A stretch of 64,000 nt of DNA from NCBI GenBank assembly GCA_963720735.1, contig CAVRGL010000003.1:47762-111761 (forward strand). Direction: 5' to 3'. The stretch's first letter is position 1. Each line of letters begins with the position of its first letter. Made by a program: the position numbers and the translations under genes. Of this stretch, positions 41,367-52,405 are shown piece after piece. This DNA comes from JBBRHQ01 sp963720735. GTDB taxonomy: Bacteria; Actinomycetota; Thermoleophilia; Solirubrobacterales; 70-9. A model generated the notes under the pieces. That model searched no databases and was not told the origin of the DNA. It worked only from the letters and a program-made list of their open reading frames with translations.

Positions 41367-42455
41367 CTAACCGAAGTTGACCGTGTAGGAGGCCTTGTTG
41401 TTGTCGGTGACCTGCTCGCCCGGAACCGCATGGACCTCGACGTCGAGCGTCACCTGGCCCTTCGGAGTCGAGGGCAGCTGGACGGTCACGGTCTGCGTCT
41501 CGCCGGGGCCGATCGAGCTGATCTCCTCGGTGGTCGCGGCTCCCCCGTCCACCGAGACCCCGACGGTCACGCCGCTCTCCTTCGAGTTGCCCTGGTTCTG
41601 CACCTGCACGTCGACTGCAGGCGGGCCGCTGGTGCTCACCGTCGCCGTGGTGCCCTCGGTGAGGGCGACCCCGTTGATGCTGGTGCTGAGCAGGCCGGTG
41701 CCATGCAGGCCCGGCGTGGCCGCCGCCGAGGCGCCTGTCACCTTGCCGAGCGAGCTGTCGATCGTGCTCGGGTCGAGCCATTTGGTGTCGCCATTCGGGA
41801 TGAACTCGCTCGCGGGGACGTCGGAGCCCGCGATCCCCTGGTTGGCGAGGACCCCGTTGATCTGGGGGGCGACGACCTGTGAGTAGAGCACGTCGCTGGC
41901 CAGCAGGGTCCGCATCTGATTGGCGATGCTCGCCATCGCCCGCTCGCGCCCGGCGTCGCCCAGCGCGGTGCTCATCTTGTCGGCGATCTTTCCGAAGGCG
42001 GCAGCCCGCAGCTCGTAGACGAGCTCGAGGCCGTCCTGGGCGCCGCTCATGTCGCCCGGCGGGCTGAGGTCCTCGACCCGCGTCAGGTAGCCGTCCATGG
42101 CGCTGCGGTCGGCGTTCGTCTCGGTGACGAAATCGGTCACCGAAGCGCTCCCGGGGTCCTCGAGCCGTGCGAAGAAGCGCTTGCTGGTCTGCGCGGTCTC
42201 GTCGACGATCTGGGAGACGTTGCGGGAGTAGTCCGTGAGGGCCCGATCGTGGCGGGCGTCGAGGCAGCCGCGGATCCCGAGCACCAGGAGGATGACGACG
42301 ATCAGGGCCCCGCCGAGCGCGATGCCGCGCCTCGCCATCACCTGTTGCCGCCGCGGCCGCCGCGGCCGCCGCGGCCGCCGCTCGCGCGGGCCCCGCCGCG
42401 GCAGGGCCTGCTCGCTGGTCGGTGACGCTGAGGGTTCCTCGTCGAACGGATCCAA
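41367..42455 (-). CDS. Membrane-anchored protein with a C-terminal CARDB/Ig-like domain
   Basis: A 362-residue protein. Residues 1-40 are a disordered Arg/Pro-rich cytosolic tail partly encoded by a 9-bp tandem repeat. One membrane span lies at about 43-61. An extracytoplasmic helical region (about 70-200) follows, then a beta-rich domain (about 255-362) with VDVQVQNQGNSKESGVTV and IGPGETQTVTVQLPST as in CARDB domains. It probably contacts the wall or an extracellular partner. It lies between the DUF4446 gene and the divergent kinase gene. Function unknown. Confidence 0.72.
   Translation of the reverse strand: MDPFDEEPSASPTSEQALPRRGPRERRPRRPRRPRRQQVMARRGIALGGALIVVILLVLGIRGCLDARHDRALTDYSRNVSQIVDETAQTSKRFFARLEDPGSASVTDFVTETNADRSAMDGYLTRVEDLSPPGDMSGAQDGLELVYELRAAAFGKIADKMSTALGDAGRERAMASIANQMRTLLASDVLYSQVVAPQINGVLANQGIAGSDVPASEFIPNGDTKWLDPSTIDSSLGKVTGASAAATPGLHGTGLLSTSINGVALTEGTTATVSTSGPPAVDVQVQNQGNSKESGVTVGVSVDGGAATTEEISSIGPGETQTVTVQLPSTPKGQVTLDVEVHAVPGEQVTDNNKASYTVNFG
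42347..42382. repeat. Four 9-bp tandem repeats (GCCGCCGCG)
   Basis: The units at 42347-42355, 42356-42364, 42365-42373 and 42374-42382 (last one imperfect) encode the Arg-Arg-Pro repeat in the cytosolic tail of the anchored protein. The unit is a multiple of three, so copy number can vary without frame loss. Confidence 0.85.
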
Positions 42456-42591
42456 AAGGGGGTGCCTCCGGTGCGCTGCTCGGCGGCAAGTATGAACGCT
42501 GCGGGGGCAGCCGCGTCAGGAGCCGCTGCCCGACGGTGCCATTCTTGCGCGCCCGGGCAGGCCTGCGCCGCCCGGCGTCGAAGCCGAAGCA

Positions 42592-44175
<1,584 letters not shown>

Positions 44176-44192
44176 GATTTCTGCCGCTGACT

Positions 44193-44209
44193 CAGGCCCC
44201 GGGGGCCTG
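44193..44209. other. Palindrome between the kinase gene and fhaA
   Basis: CAGGCCCC-g-GGGGCCTG is a perfect 8-bp inverted repeat with a single central base. It may form a weak terminator or be a protein-binding site 27 bases before the fhaA start. Confidence 0.35.
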
Positions 44210-44235
44210 CCCTCGCCAAGCCAAGGAGCCGTGCC

Positions 44236-45003
44236 ATCAGCGTTCTGCGCAATCTCGAAGCCCGGATAGAAGGCCTCGTCGAAGGGGTGTTCAGCCGTGC
44301 CTTCAGCTCCGAGGTGCAGCCGGTCGAGCTGGCTCGGAAGCTCGCCAAGGAGATGGACGCACACAAGACAGCCTCCGTCTCGCGGGTCTACGTCCCCAAC
44401 GAGTACATCGTCCACCTCTCGCGCCAGGACAGGGGCAAGCTGGAGGGGTACGAGCGCTCGCTCGAGCAGGAGCTCTCCGGCTACCTGCTGGAGCACGCCC
44501 GGCGCCGAAGCTACGACCTGCTGACACGGCCGGCGGTCACCTTCAAGACCGACGAGCGCCTGCGGCTCGGCGAGTTCGGGATCCAGACGCGGCTGGTCAA
44601 GCCTCCGGCCCGCGAGGGCGAGAGCCCGAAGCAGGGAGAGGAGGGCCACACGATGGTCTACTCGGCGGTCAGGGAGCGCGAGGCCGAGTCACCGAAGCGC
44701 CAGGCCCCCGGCACGGCGACCAACCGGGCGATCGTGGCCCTCGACGACCGCCGCTACGTCCTCGACGGGCCGAAGGCGACGATCGGCCGCTCGAAGGACA
44801 CCGATTGCGTCCTGCGCGACCCGAACGTGTCGCGTCGGCACGCCGAGCTGCGGCGCGCCGACACCGGTGACTGGCAGATAGTCGATCTTGGCTCCACCAA
44901 CGGGATCAAGGTCAACGGCCGGCGAGTCTCCTCGTCCCGGCTGCGGCCGGGAGACGAGGTCACCATCGGCACGACGACCTTTCTCTTCGACCTAGAGCAA
45001 TGA
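44236..45003 (+). CDS. fhaA: FHA-domain protein FhaA (DUF3662 plus FHA), apparent ATC start
   Basis: A 255-residue protein. The DUF3662 N-domain (about 1-115) has SVLRNLEARIEGLVEG and FSSEVQPVELARKLAKEMD; a linker follows, then an FHA domain (about 165-255) with IGRSKDTDC, SRRHAEL and STNGIKVNG that binds phospho-threonine. The family begins MSVLRNLE. Here the codon at that place is ATC, seven bases after a good AAGGAG (44223-44228), and no ATG/GTG/TTG exists in frame before GTG 44287, which would cut off 17 conserved residues. FhaA acts with MviN/MurJ and the kinases in wall synthesis control. Confidence 0.88.
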   Translation: MSVLRNLEARIEGLVEGVFSRAFSSEVQPVELARKLAKEMDAHKTASVSRVYVPNEYIVHLSRQDRGKLEGYERSLEQELSGYLLEHARRRSYDLLTRPAVTFKTDERLRLGEFGIQTRLVKPPAREGESPKQGEEGHTMVYSAVREREAESPKRQAPGTATNRAIVALDDRRYVLDGPKATIGRSKDTDCVLRDPNVSRRHAELRRADTGDWQIVDLGSTNGIKVNGRRVSSSRLRPGDEVTIGTTTFLFDLEQ

Positions 45004-45007
45004 GTCG

Positions 45008-45478
45008 GTGGATTACGAGCCGATATCAGTAGCCCTCAAGTTCGGCTTCCTGGCGCTGCTCTACCTGTTCCTCCTCTGGATCGCCAGAAGCGCGCTCAAG
45101 GACCTGCGGCGGACCGTCTCCCCGGCCCCCGACGCCACCGGGTACCACAACCTCCCCGCCGCCGAGGACAGCGGCCCCGGCGAGGACGCCTGGCTGGTCG
45201 CGGAACGCGGCGGCGGGCTCTCCTCCGGGGAGCGGTTCGACCTCTTCGGAGGGCTCTCGATCGGCCGGTCGGCCGACGCGGACGTCCGCATCGAGGACCG
45301 CTACGCCTCCGGCCTGCACGCCAGGATCTACATGCGCGCCGGCCGCTACTACGTCGAGGACATGAACTCCACCAACGGGACGCTGCTGAACGACGCCTCG
45401 CTGAGCGGGGAGGCGGAGCTGGTCCCCGGTGACCTGGTGAGAATCGGTGACACCGAGTTCCGCTTTGAGCTGGAGTGA
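45008..45478 (+). CDS. fhaB: FHA-domain membrane protein FhaB/FipA-type
   Basis: A 156-residue protein with one N-terminal membrane span (about 8-25, LKFGFLALLYLFLLWIA), a linker and a C-terminal FHA domain with IGRSADADVRI, ASGLHARI and STNGTLLN. GTG 45008 follows fhaA by four bases, and the PP2C gene follows three bases later. It is the second phospho-threonine reader of the operon, like mycobacterial FhaB, which is phosphorylated by PknA/B and binds division proteins. Confidence 0.92.
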   Translation: MDYEPISVALKFGFLALLYLFLLWIARSALKDLRRTVSPAPDATGYHNLPAAEDSGPGEDAWLVAERGGGLSSGERFDLFGGLSIGRSADADVRIEDRYASGLHARIYMRAGRYYVEDMNSTNGTLLNDASLSGEAELVPGDLVRIGDTEFRFELE

Positions 45479-45481
45479 GCC

Positions 45482-46774
45482 ATGCTGAGGGTCGCCGATC
45501 TCGCCTTTCGCTCCGACACCGGCCGGCAACGCCACGCCAACGAGGACTCCTACTTCGCCCGGGCGCCGGTGTTCGTGGTCGCCGACGGGATGGGCGGCGC
45601 CCAGGCGGGGGAGGTGGCCTCGAAGATCGCCGCCGACGCCTTCGAGCGCGATCTCCCCGACGGGGCTCCAGAGACGATCCTGCGGGAAACGATCGAGTCC
45701 GCCAACCGGGAGATCCACAAGCTCGCCAAGGACGACCCGTCCCGGGCGGGAATGGGGACGACGATCACCGCCGCGATGCTCAACGCGGATGCCGAGGAGG
45801 TGGCGATCGGCCACGTCGGCGACAGCCGCGCCTACCGCCTGCGGAAAGACAGCCTCGAGCTGCTCACCAGGGACCACTCGCTGGTCGAGGAGATGCGCCG
45901 CACCGGCCAGATCACCGACCAGCAGGCGGAGGAGCACCCGCAGCGCTCGATCATCACCCGGGCCCTCGGTCCCGAGGCCGATGTAAATGTCGATCTGCAG
46001 ACCGTCCCAGCGCTGGCGGGCGACGTCTTCCTGCTCTGCTCCGACGGGCTGACGACGATGCTCGGCGAGGAGAGGATCGAGCGGTTGCTGGCGGGCGCCA
46101 CCTCCCTCGACGCCGCCGTCCGGGCCCTGGTCGACGACGCCAATCGCGAGGGCGGCCGCGACAACATCACCGCGGTCGTCTTCCGCCTCGATGACGCAGC
46201 CGCCCCGGCCGAGCCGGCCGAGAGCCCGACCCTCGTCGGCCCCAGCGCCGCCGAGGAGGGCTTCACCGCCGAGGAGGTGCGGCGCCAGGCGGCCGCGGTG
46301 CGGGCGAGGGAACGGCGCGGGGAGCCGCGGAGGAAGCGCAGGGGGCTGCGGCGTGCGGCCAAGGCACTCGCCGCGATCCTCGTCCTCGGGGCGATCGTCT
46401 TCGGCGCGGCCTACGGGATCCGCCAGGTCTGGTTCCTCGGCACCGACGAGGGCGGCCGCGTGGCGCTCTACCGGGGGCTTCCCTATGACCTTCCGTTCGG
46501 GATCAACCTCTATCAGGAGCGCTACGCCAGCCCGATCCAGACCTCATCGCTCTCCGGCAGGCAGCGGGGCGCAGTCACCGGCCACGACCTGCGCTCGCGC
46601 TCCGACGCGACCTCGCTGATCGAGGAGATCGAGCGCCGGGCCGGTCTCAGCCGCGACGGCACTGCGAAGGTCCGGCCGCGCCAGCCTCAGGGCAGGCCGA
46701 ACGGGGGCGGCTCGGCGGGCGCCGGCCAGCAGGGCGCCGGCGGGAACGGCGGGGCCGCCGGGGCGGGGAAGTGA
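45482..46774 (+). CDS. pstP: PP2C-family Ser/Thr phosphatase PstP
   Basis: A 430-residue protein. The PP2C domain (1-240) carries RHANEDS (19-25), VADGMGG (about 35-41), GHVGDSRAYRL, LCSDGLT and GGRDNITAVV, which hold the metal-binding aspartates. One membrane helix lies at about 295-318, and an extracellular tail with a Gly/Ala-rich end completes it. It reverses the actions of the operon's kinases. Its stop overlaps the ftsW/rodA start by 4 bp. Confidence 0.94.
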   Translation: MLRVADLAFRSDTGRQRHANEDSYFARAPVFVVADGMGGAQAGEVASKIAADAFERDLPDGAPETILRETIESANREIHKLAKDDPSRAGMGTTITAAMLNADAEEVAIGHVGDSRAYRLRKDSLELLTRDHSLVEEMRRTGQITDQQAEEHPQRSIITRALGPEADVNVDLQTVPALAGDVFLLCSDGLTTMLGEERIERLLAGATSLDAAVRALVDDANREGGRDNITAVVFRLDDAAAPAEPAESPTLVGPSAAEEGFTAEEVRRQAAAVRARERRGEPRRKRRGLRRAAKALAAILVLGAIVFGAAYGIRQVWFLGTDEGGRVALYRGLPYDLPFGINLYQERYASPIQTSSLSGRQRGAVTGHDLRSRSDATSLIEEIERRAGLSRDGTAKVRPRQPQGRPNGGGSAGAGQQGAGGNGGAAGAGK

Positions 46775-48087
46775 GCGCCCGCAACCGCGAGCTCTTCGCG
46801 CTGATCCCCGTCGCGCTGCTCCTCACCGCGGGTTTCACCGCCGTCTTCGCCCAGGACCGCACCCAGCTCGGCAACCTCAGCCTGATCTACGGCGCCTACT
46901 TCCTCGCCGTCTGCCTCGCCACTCACATCTACCTGCGGATCCGGCTGCCCGACGCCGATCCCTACCTCTTTCCCCTGGTCGCCCTGCTGACCGCGATCGG
47001 CCTGGTGATGATCTACCGGATCGACGACGGCCTGGCCCGCGACCAGGCCAACTGGTTCGTCCTCGGCCTGGTGCTCTTTGCGCTGACCATCCACTTCCTG
47101 CGCGACTACGAGGTGCTGGAGCGCTATCGCTACACGATCGCCGGGATCGGCCTGCTGCTGTTGCTCGCTCCCCGCCTGCCGGGAATCGGGCAGCAGGTCA
47201 ACGGTGCCTACCTCGGGGTGAAGATCGGCCCGCTCGCCTTCCAGCCCGCGGAGTTCTCGAAGATCTGCATCGTCATCTTCCTCGCCAGCTACCTGCGCGA
47301 GCATCGCGAGGTGCTGATCGTCGGCGCCAGGCGGGTCATGGGGGTCACCCTGCCGCCGCTCAAGCACCTCGGACCGCTGCTGGTCGTCTGGGGAGCCTCG
47401 ATGTTCATGCTGGTCTACATCCGCGATCTCGGCAGCTCGCTGATGTTCTTCGCCGCATTTCTGGCCCTGCTCTACGTCGCCACCGGCCGCTTCTCGTTCG
47501 TGGTGATCGGCATGGCGCTGTTCCTCGCCGGGGCCTGGTTCTTCGCCTCGACGGTCCCGCACGTCCACGACCGGGTGGAGATCTGGCTCGATCCCTACCA
47601 GCACCCGACCACGACCGGCTATCAGATCCTCCAGTCGATCTTCGCCCAGGCTGACGGGGGTCTCTTCGGCAAGGGGTTCGGGCAGGGGCTGATCACGATC
47701 CCCGGCACAGACAACGCGCTGCTGCCCGCTGCCCAGACGGACACGATCTACTCGCTGATCGTCAATGAGATAGGCCTGTTCGGCGCCTGCGGGCTGATCC
47801 TCGTCTACCTGCTGGTCACCGCGCGCGGCTTCAAGATCGCGCTGATGGCCGACGACGGCTTCTCGAAGCTGCTCGCCGCCGGCCTCACGGCGGTCTTCGC
47901 GATCCAGGCCTTCGTGATCATCGGCGGCGTCACCAGGGTGATCCCGCTGACCGGCGTCACCCTGCCCTTCGTCAGCTACGGCGGAAGCTCGATCGTCGCC
48001 AACTTCGTCCTCCTGGCCCTGCTGCTGCTGATCTCCGACCGAGCGAGGCGGGAAACCCGCCGCGCCGCCTACCCGCTCGGCCAGTGA
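46771..48087 (+). CDS. SEDS peptidoglycan polymerase (FtsW/RodA/SpoVE family)
   Basis: A 438-residue protein with about ten membrane spans. The family regions FQPAEFSKICIVIF (about 154-167), the DLGSSLMFF segment and PFVSYGGSSIVANFVLLALLL near the C-terminus are present. SEDS proteins polymerise glycan strands together with a partner class B PBP, encoded by the next gene with a 4-bp overlap. Position in the kinase operon corresponds to rodA of mycobacteria. Sequence alone does not separate RodA from FtsW here. Confidence 0.93.
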   Translation: MSARNRELFALIPVALLLTAGFTAVFAQDRTQLGNLSLIYGAYFLAVCLATHIYLRIRLPDADPYLFPLVALLTAIGLVMIYRIDDGLARDQANWFVLGLVLFALTIHFLRDYEVLERYRYTIAGIGLLLLLAPRLPGIGQQVNGAYLGVKIGPLAFQPAEFSKICIVIFLASYLREHREVLIVGARRVMGVTLPPLKHLGPLLVVWGASMFMLVYIRDLGSSLMFFAAFLALLYVATGRFSFVVIGMALFLAGAWFFASTVPHVHDRVEIWLDPYQHPTTTGYQILQSIFAQADGGLFGKGFGQGLITIPGTDNALLPAAQTDTIYSLIVNEIGLFGACGLILVYLLVTARGFKIALMADDGFSKLLAAGLTAVFAIQAFVIIGGVTRVIPLTGVTLPFVSYGGSSIVANFVLLALLLLISDRARRETRRAAYPLGQ

Positions 48088-49542
48088 ACGGCCAGATCAC
48101 AAAGCTCTTCGGACTGATGGTGATCCTCTTCGCGGTCCTGGTCGGCTTCACCAGCTACTGGGCGGTGTTCGACGCCAAGGCTCTGAAGGAGAAGCGCGCC
48201 AACAAGCGGCCCCTGCTCGAGCAGCAGCAGATCCGGCGGGGAAGGATCCTCGCCTCCGACGGGACCGTGATCGCCCGCTCCGTCCCCAAGGGCCACGGGA
48301 CCGGCCTGCGCTACGTCCGCCGCTACCCGGAGGGCGCCGCTGTTCGGTCACCCGATCGGCTACAGCTTCGTCCAGCAGGGCGACTCGGAGTTCGAGAAGT
48401 ACCACAACGACGAGCTGGTCGGGAACGACTCGGAGTTCGTCTCGATCCTCGACGAGCTGCGCGGCCGCAAGCAGGAGGGCAACGACATCGTCACCAGCAT
48501 CGACACCGCTGCCCAGAGGCTCGCCCTCAACGATCTCAGCGCCGCCGGCTTCGGGGCGGTGGTCGCGATCGAGCCGAAAACGGGCAGGGTGCTGGTCAAC
48601 GCCAGCAACCCGCCGTATGACCCGAATCGGGTGCCAGAGCACCTGAACACGCTGAACAATGACCCGAGCTCGCCGCTGGTCGACCGTGCCACGCAGGGCC
48701 AGTACCCGCCCGGCTCCACCTTCAAGGTGGTGACGGCGACCGCCGGGCTCGACAGCGGCACGATCACCCCCGACACGCCGATCAACTCCCCCGGGATCCT
48801 CGATGTCGAGGGGCACGCCCTGCACAACGACTTCGACGAGGACTTCGGCGCGATCGGCCTCGACACCGCCCTGACCAACTCGGTCAATACCTACTTCGCC
48901 CAGCTCGGGGAGAAGGTCGGCGAGGACACCCTCTTCAAGTACATGAACGCGTACGGCTTCAACGCCAAGCCGCAGATCGACCTGCCCTCCGACCAGCTCT
49001 CGGTCAGCGGCGTCTTCGACGGAGGCAGGCTGCTGAGCTCGAACGACCCGGTGGACATCGGCCGGATCGCGATCGGCCAGGAGCGACTGCTGGCGACGCC
49101 GCTGCAGATGGCCGAGGTGGCGGCGACGGTCGCCAACGGCGGGGTGCTGATGAAGCCGCAGATCTGGGACAAGGTCGTCGATCCCGACGGGCGGGTGACC
49201 AAGCGAATGGATCCGAGCGAGCAGTCGACGGTGATGAGCCCGAAGACGGCGGACGAGCTCAACACGGCGATGCAGGGCGTGGTCAGCGGTGGCACCGGGA
49301 CAAACGCGGCGATTCCCGGGGTGAGCGTCGCCGGGAAGACGGGGACCGCGGAGACACCGTTCAACCAGGCCTGCGGGGGCGGCACCGACCAGAACCAGGC
49401 CTGGTTCATCGGCTTCGCGCCGGCCGAGGACCCGAAGGTGGCGATCGCCGCCAGCGTGGAGTGCACGCCCCAGTTCGGCAACGACGTCGCGGCGCCGATC
49501 TTCAGGGACGTGGCGGAGAGCATCCTGGCGGCCAATGGCTGA
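48084..49542 (+). CDS. pbpA: Class B penicillin-binding protein (PbpA-like), interrupted by a one-base frameshift
   Basis: GTG 48084 opens a frame with a membrane anchor (about residues 7-26) and RGRILASDGTVIARS. At GGCGCCGCTG (about 48333-48342) the family sequence changes frame: deleting one C restores EGALFGHPIGYSFVQ and continues to the stop at 49542. The second frame holds the transpeptidase triad STFK, SVN and KTGTAE, so the catalytic domain is intact. The repaired protein is about 485 residues, normal for PbpA, the cross-linking partner of the SEDS polymerase before it. The gene is presumably essential, so a sequence error is the more likely cause. Confidence 0.88.
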
Positions 49543-51430
49543 GGTCGCCGAAGGCTCGGTGGTCGCCGGGCGCTACCGGCTCCTCGACCGGATCGGCTCC
49601 GGCGGGATGGCCGACGTCTGGCTCGCCGAGGACACCCACCTGCAACGGCGTATCGCGCTGAAGGTCCTCCACAAGCGCTTCGCCCAGGACAGGGAGTTCG
49701 TCGAGCGCTTCCGGCGGGAGGCCGAGGCCGCCGCCTCGCTCCAGCACCCGAACATCGTCGCCGTCTTCGACCGGGGCGAGATCGACGGCACCTACTTCAT
49801 CGCGATGCAGTTCGTCGAGGGCCGCTCGCTGAAGGAGCTGATCGACGCCGGCCTGACGCCGCAGCAGGCCTCGGCTCTTGTCATCCAGGTCCTCGAGGCG
49901 GCGAAGTTCGCCCACCGCCACAACGTCATCCACCGCGACCTGAAGCCGCAGAACGTGATCGTCGACTCCGAGGGGAGGGCGAGGGTCACCGACTTCGGCA
50001 TCGCCCGGGCGGGGGTCTCGGAGATCACCCAGACCGGCTCGGTGATGGGAACCGCCCACTACCTCTCGCCCGAGCAGGCGCAGGGCCTGGAGGTGACCGC
50101 CGCCTCCGACCTCTACTCGGTCGGAGTGATCCTCTATGAGGCGCTGACCCGACGCGTCCCGTTCGAGGGCGAGAGCGCGGTCGCGGTGGCGCTGAAGCAG
50201 GTCTCACAGGCGCCGCTCCGCCCGAGCGCGATCAACCCGGCGGTCTCCCCGGCGATGGACGCGGTGGTGATGCGAGCCCTGGAGAAGGACCCGGCGCGCC
50301 GTTTTCACGATGCCGACGCGTTCATCGCGGCGCTGCGGGCCGCCCAGCGAGACGCCGGCGGCCCCGGCGATGGAACCGATTCGTTCGCGCCGCTTCCCCC
50401 CGTGGTTGCGCCGCTGCCCGCCGACGCGGACGCCGAGGGCGAGGAAGATCGCGAGGAGGAGGAGCGAAGGCGCCGCCGCCGTCGCTGGATCCTGATCGGG
50501 ATCGCCGCCCTGCTCGGCGTCCTCGCCGGCCTGGCGCTGACCCGGGACACCACCACGGATGTTCCCGACGTCACCGGCCTGCCGGAGCCGATCGCCAAGA
50601 ACAACCTGGAGAGCCAGGGGTTCAAGGTGGTCGAGACGACGACCCGGGTGGGCAGGAAGGGCTACGTGCTCGAGCAGGATCCGGTCGGCAACAAAGAGGC
50701 CTCGCTCGACTGCGCCCTGCTCACCTTCTTCTGCAGCAAGCCGACGATCACGCTCTCGGTCAGCGAGGGGCCCGGCAGCGCCGCCGTCCCCGACCTGCGC
50801 GGGCTCTCCCGCTCGCAGGCCAAGAGGGCCCTCGAGAAGAGCGGGTTCCGGGGCGCCTTCGTGACCGGGCCCTCGGGCTCCGTTCCCGAGGGTGAGGTGA
50901 TCTCGACCGACCCGCTTGCCGGTACCAGCGCCAAGCGCGGCTCGCTGGTCACGGTCACCGTCTCGAGCGGGCCGCGGCAGGTCTCGGTGCCGGCGGTCGT
51001 GGGCCGCAGCTCGGATGCCGCCAAGCAGGCGATCCGCGGGCGAGGGCTCAACTACTCGGTCAGCTTCGCGCAGAGCGGGAAGCCGAGCGGCACGGTGCTC
51101 TCGCAGTCACCGGACGCCGGCACCCGGGTCGCGGTCGGCGGTACGGTCGCGATCGTGGTCTCCCAGGGAGTCCAGAAGGTGAAGGTGCCGAACGTGATCG
51201 GCGACCTGCGCTCCAGCGCGGTCTCGACCCTGCGGGGGGCGGGCTTCTCGGTCACAGTCAACCTCCAGGACACCAGCGTGCCGCAGCAGGACGGCAGGGT
51301 CACCGACCAGTTCCCCGCCCCGGGCTCGGCGCAGGCGAAGGGCACGGAGGTGACGATCTTCGTCGGGAAGCTGACCCCGCCGCCGACCACCCCAACCTCT
51401 CCGACCACGACCACCCCGACGACGCCGTGA
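49535..51430 (+). CDS. pknB: PASTA-domain Ser/Thr protein kinase PknB
   Basis: A 631-residue kinase. The catalytic domain (10-270) has GSGGMADVWLA, VIHRDLKPQN, DFGIAR and SPEQA. A membrane helix lies at about 323-343. The outside part has four PASTA repeats (about 347-416, 417-481, 483-546 and 547-611), then a Thr/Pro-rich tail. The first PASTA repeat contains an extra segment with two cysteines (DCALLTFFC). PASTA domains sense muropeptides or lipid II and regulate growth. ATG 49535 overlaps the pbpA stop by 8 bp. Confidence 0.95.
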   Translation: MAEVAEGSVVAGRYRLLDRIGSGGMADVWLAEDTHLQRRIALKVLHKRFAQDREFVERFRREAEAAASLQHPNIVAVFDRGEIDGTYFIAMQFVEGRSLKELIDAGLTPQQASALVIQVLEAAKFAHRHNVIHRDLKPQNVIVDSEGRARVTDFGIARAGVSEITQTGSVMGTAHYLSPEQAQGLEVTAASDLYSVGVILYEALTRRVPFEGESAVAVALKQVSQAPLRPSAINPAVSPAMDAVVMRALEKDPARRFHDADAFIAALRAAQRDAGGPGDGTDSFAPLPPVVAPLPADADAEGEEDREEEERRRRRRRWILIGIAALLGVLAGLALTRDTTTDVPDVTGLPEPIAKNNLESQGFKVVETTTRVGRKGYVLEQDPVGNKEASLDCALLTFFCSKPTITLSVSEGPGSAAVPDLRGLSRSQAKRALEKSGFRGAFVTGPSGSVPEGEVISTDPLAGTSAKRGSLVTVTVSSGPRQVSVPAVVGRSSDAAKQAIRGRGLNYSVSFAQSGKPSGTVLSQSPDAGTRVAVGGTVAIVVSQGVQKVKVPNVIGDLRSSAVSTLRGAGFSVTVNLQDTSVPQQDGRVTDQFPAPGSAQAKGTEVTIFVGKLTPPPTTPTSPTTTTPTTP

Positions 51431-52395
51431 GGGTCGCGGTGCTCTCGGGCGGTCGTTCGAGCGAGCACGACGTCTCGCTCCGCTCCGGGGCCTCGGTCGC
51501 CGCGGGCCTCGCCGAGGCCGGGCATCAGGTGACCGAGGTGCTGATCTCCCGCGAAGGGGAATGGAGCAGCGGGGGCGAGACGATCGAGGTGATGCCGGGC
51601 GCCGGTCTGCTTGGCGTCGAGGTGGTCTTCCCCGTGCTCCACGGCCCGTTCGGCGAGGATGGCTCGGTCCAGGGCCTGCTCGAGTGCCTCGACGTCCCAT
51701 ACGTCGGCTGCGATGTCCTCTCCTCGGCCCTCTGCATGGACAAGCTCACCCTGAAGCGCCTGTTCGCCGAGCGGGGGATCCCCCAGGTCGACTTCGTCGC
51801 GGCCGGCGAGCCGGGCTGGCGCGAGCAGGCCGCCGGAATGGGCCTGCCGCTCTGGGTCAAGCCCTCCCGGCTCGGCTCGAGCGTCGGGATCAGCAAGGTG
51901 GCTTCGTCCGAGAGGGAGCTGGACGAAGCGGTGGCGCTCGCCCGCCGCCATGACCCCAGGGTGATCGTCGAGGCATCGGCGGGCGGTCGCGAGGTCGAGT
52001 GCTCGGTGCTCGGCAACGAGCAGCCCGAGACGTCGCAGCCGGGCGAGATAGTCGCCCACGCAGACTGGTACGACTTCGAGGCCAAGTACTCAGAGGGCGG
52101 GATGGACCTGGTCGTCCCGGCGCCGATCGGCGAGGAGGCGATCGGGCGGGTCAGGAAGCTCGCCGCCCAGGTCTTCGAGCTCGCCGGCTGCAGCGGCCTG
52201 GCGCGCTGCGACTTCTTCATCGAGCCCGGCGGCGAGATCCTCGTCAACGAGATCAACACGATCCCCGGCTTCACCGAGACCAGCGTCTACGCGAAGCTGT
52301 TCGAGGCGAGCGGCATCCCCTACCTGGGCCTCGTCGACCGCCTGGTCGAGCTTGCCCTCGAACGTCACCGCAGCGCCCGCTCCTACGAGTTCTGA
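51427..52395 (+). CDS. ddl: D-alanine--D-alanine ligase (second copy)
   Basis: A 322-residue ATP-grasp ligase with LSGGRSSEHDVSLRSG (6-21), VLHGPFGEDGSVQG (about 72-85), CMDKLTLKRLF, VKPSRLGSSVGI and VNEINTIPGFTETS. GTG 51427 overlaps the pknB stop by 4 bp, making it the last gene of the kinase/wall operon. Its N-terminal motif (SEHDVSL) is closer to the usual Ddl form than the copy at 18677. It supplies the dipeptide used by the pathway that this operon regulates. Confidence 0.92.
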   Translation: MRVAVLSGGRSSEHDVSLRSGASVAAGLAEAGHQVTEVLISREGEWSSGGETIEVMPGAGLLGVEVVFPVLHGPFGEDGSVQGLLECLDVPYVGCDVLSSALCMDKLTLKRLFAERGIPQVDFVAAGEPGWREQAAGMGLPLWVKPSRLGSSVGISKVASSERELDEAVALARRHDPRVIVEASAGGREVECSVLGNEQPETSQPGEIVAHADWYDFEAKYSEGGMDLVVPAPIGEEAIGRVRKLAAQVFELAGCSGLARCDFFIEPGGEILVNEINTIPGFTETSVYAKLFEASGIPYLGLVDRLVELALERHRSARSYEF

Positions 52396-52405
52396 GTTCG
52401 GGCCC

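Noticed and set aside
42347..42382. Possible CRISPR or regulatory repeat
   Set aside because: It is a 9-bp coding repeat without spacers. No CRISPR array was seen anywhere in the window.
41365..42489. N-terminal part of the long frame that continues into the DUF4446 C-terminus
   Set aside because: It overlaps the anchored-protein gene out of frame. The real DUF4446 start is the ATG at 41354 in another frame.
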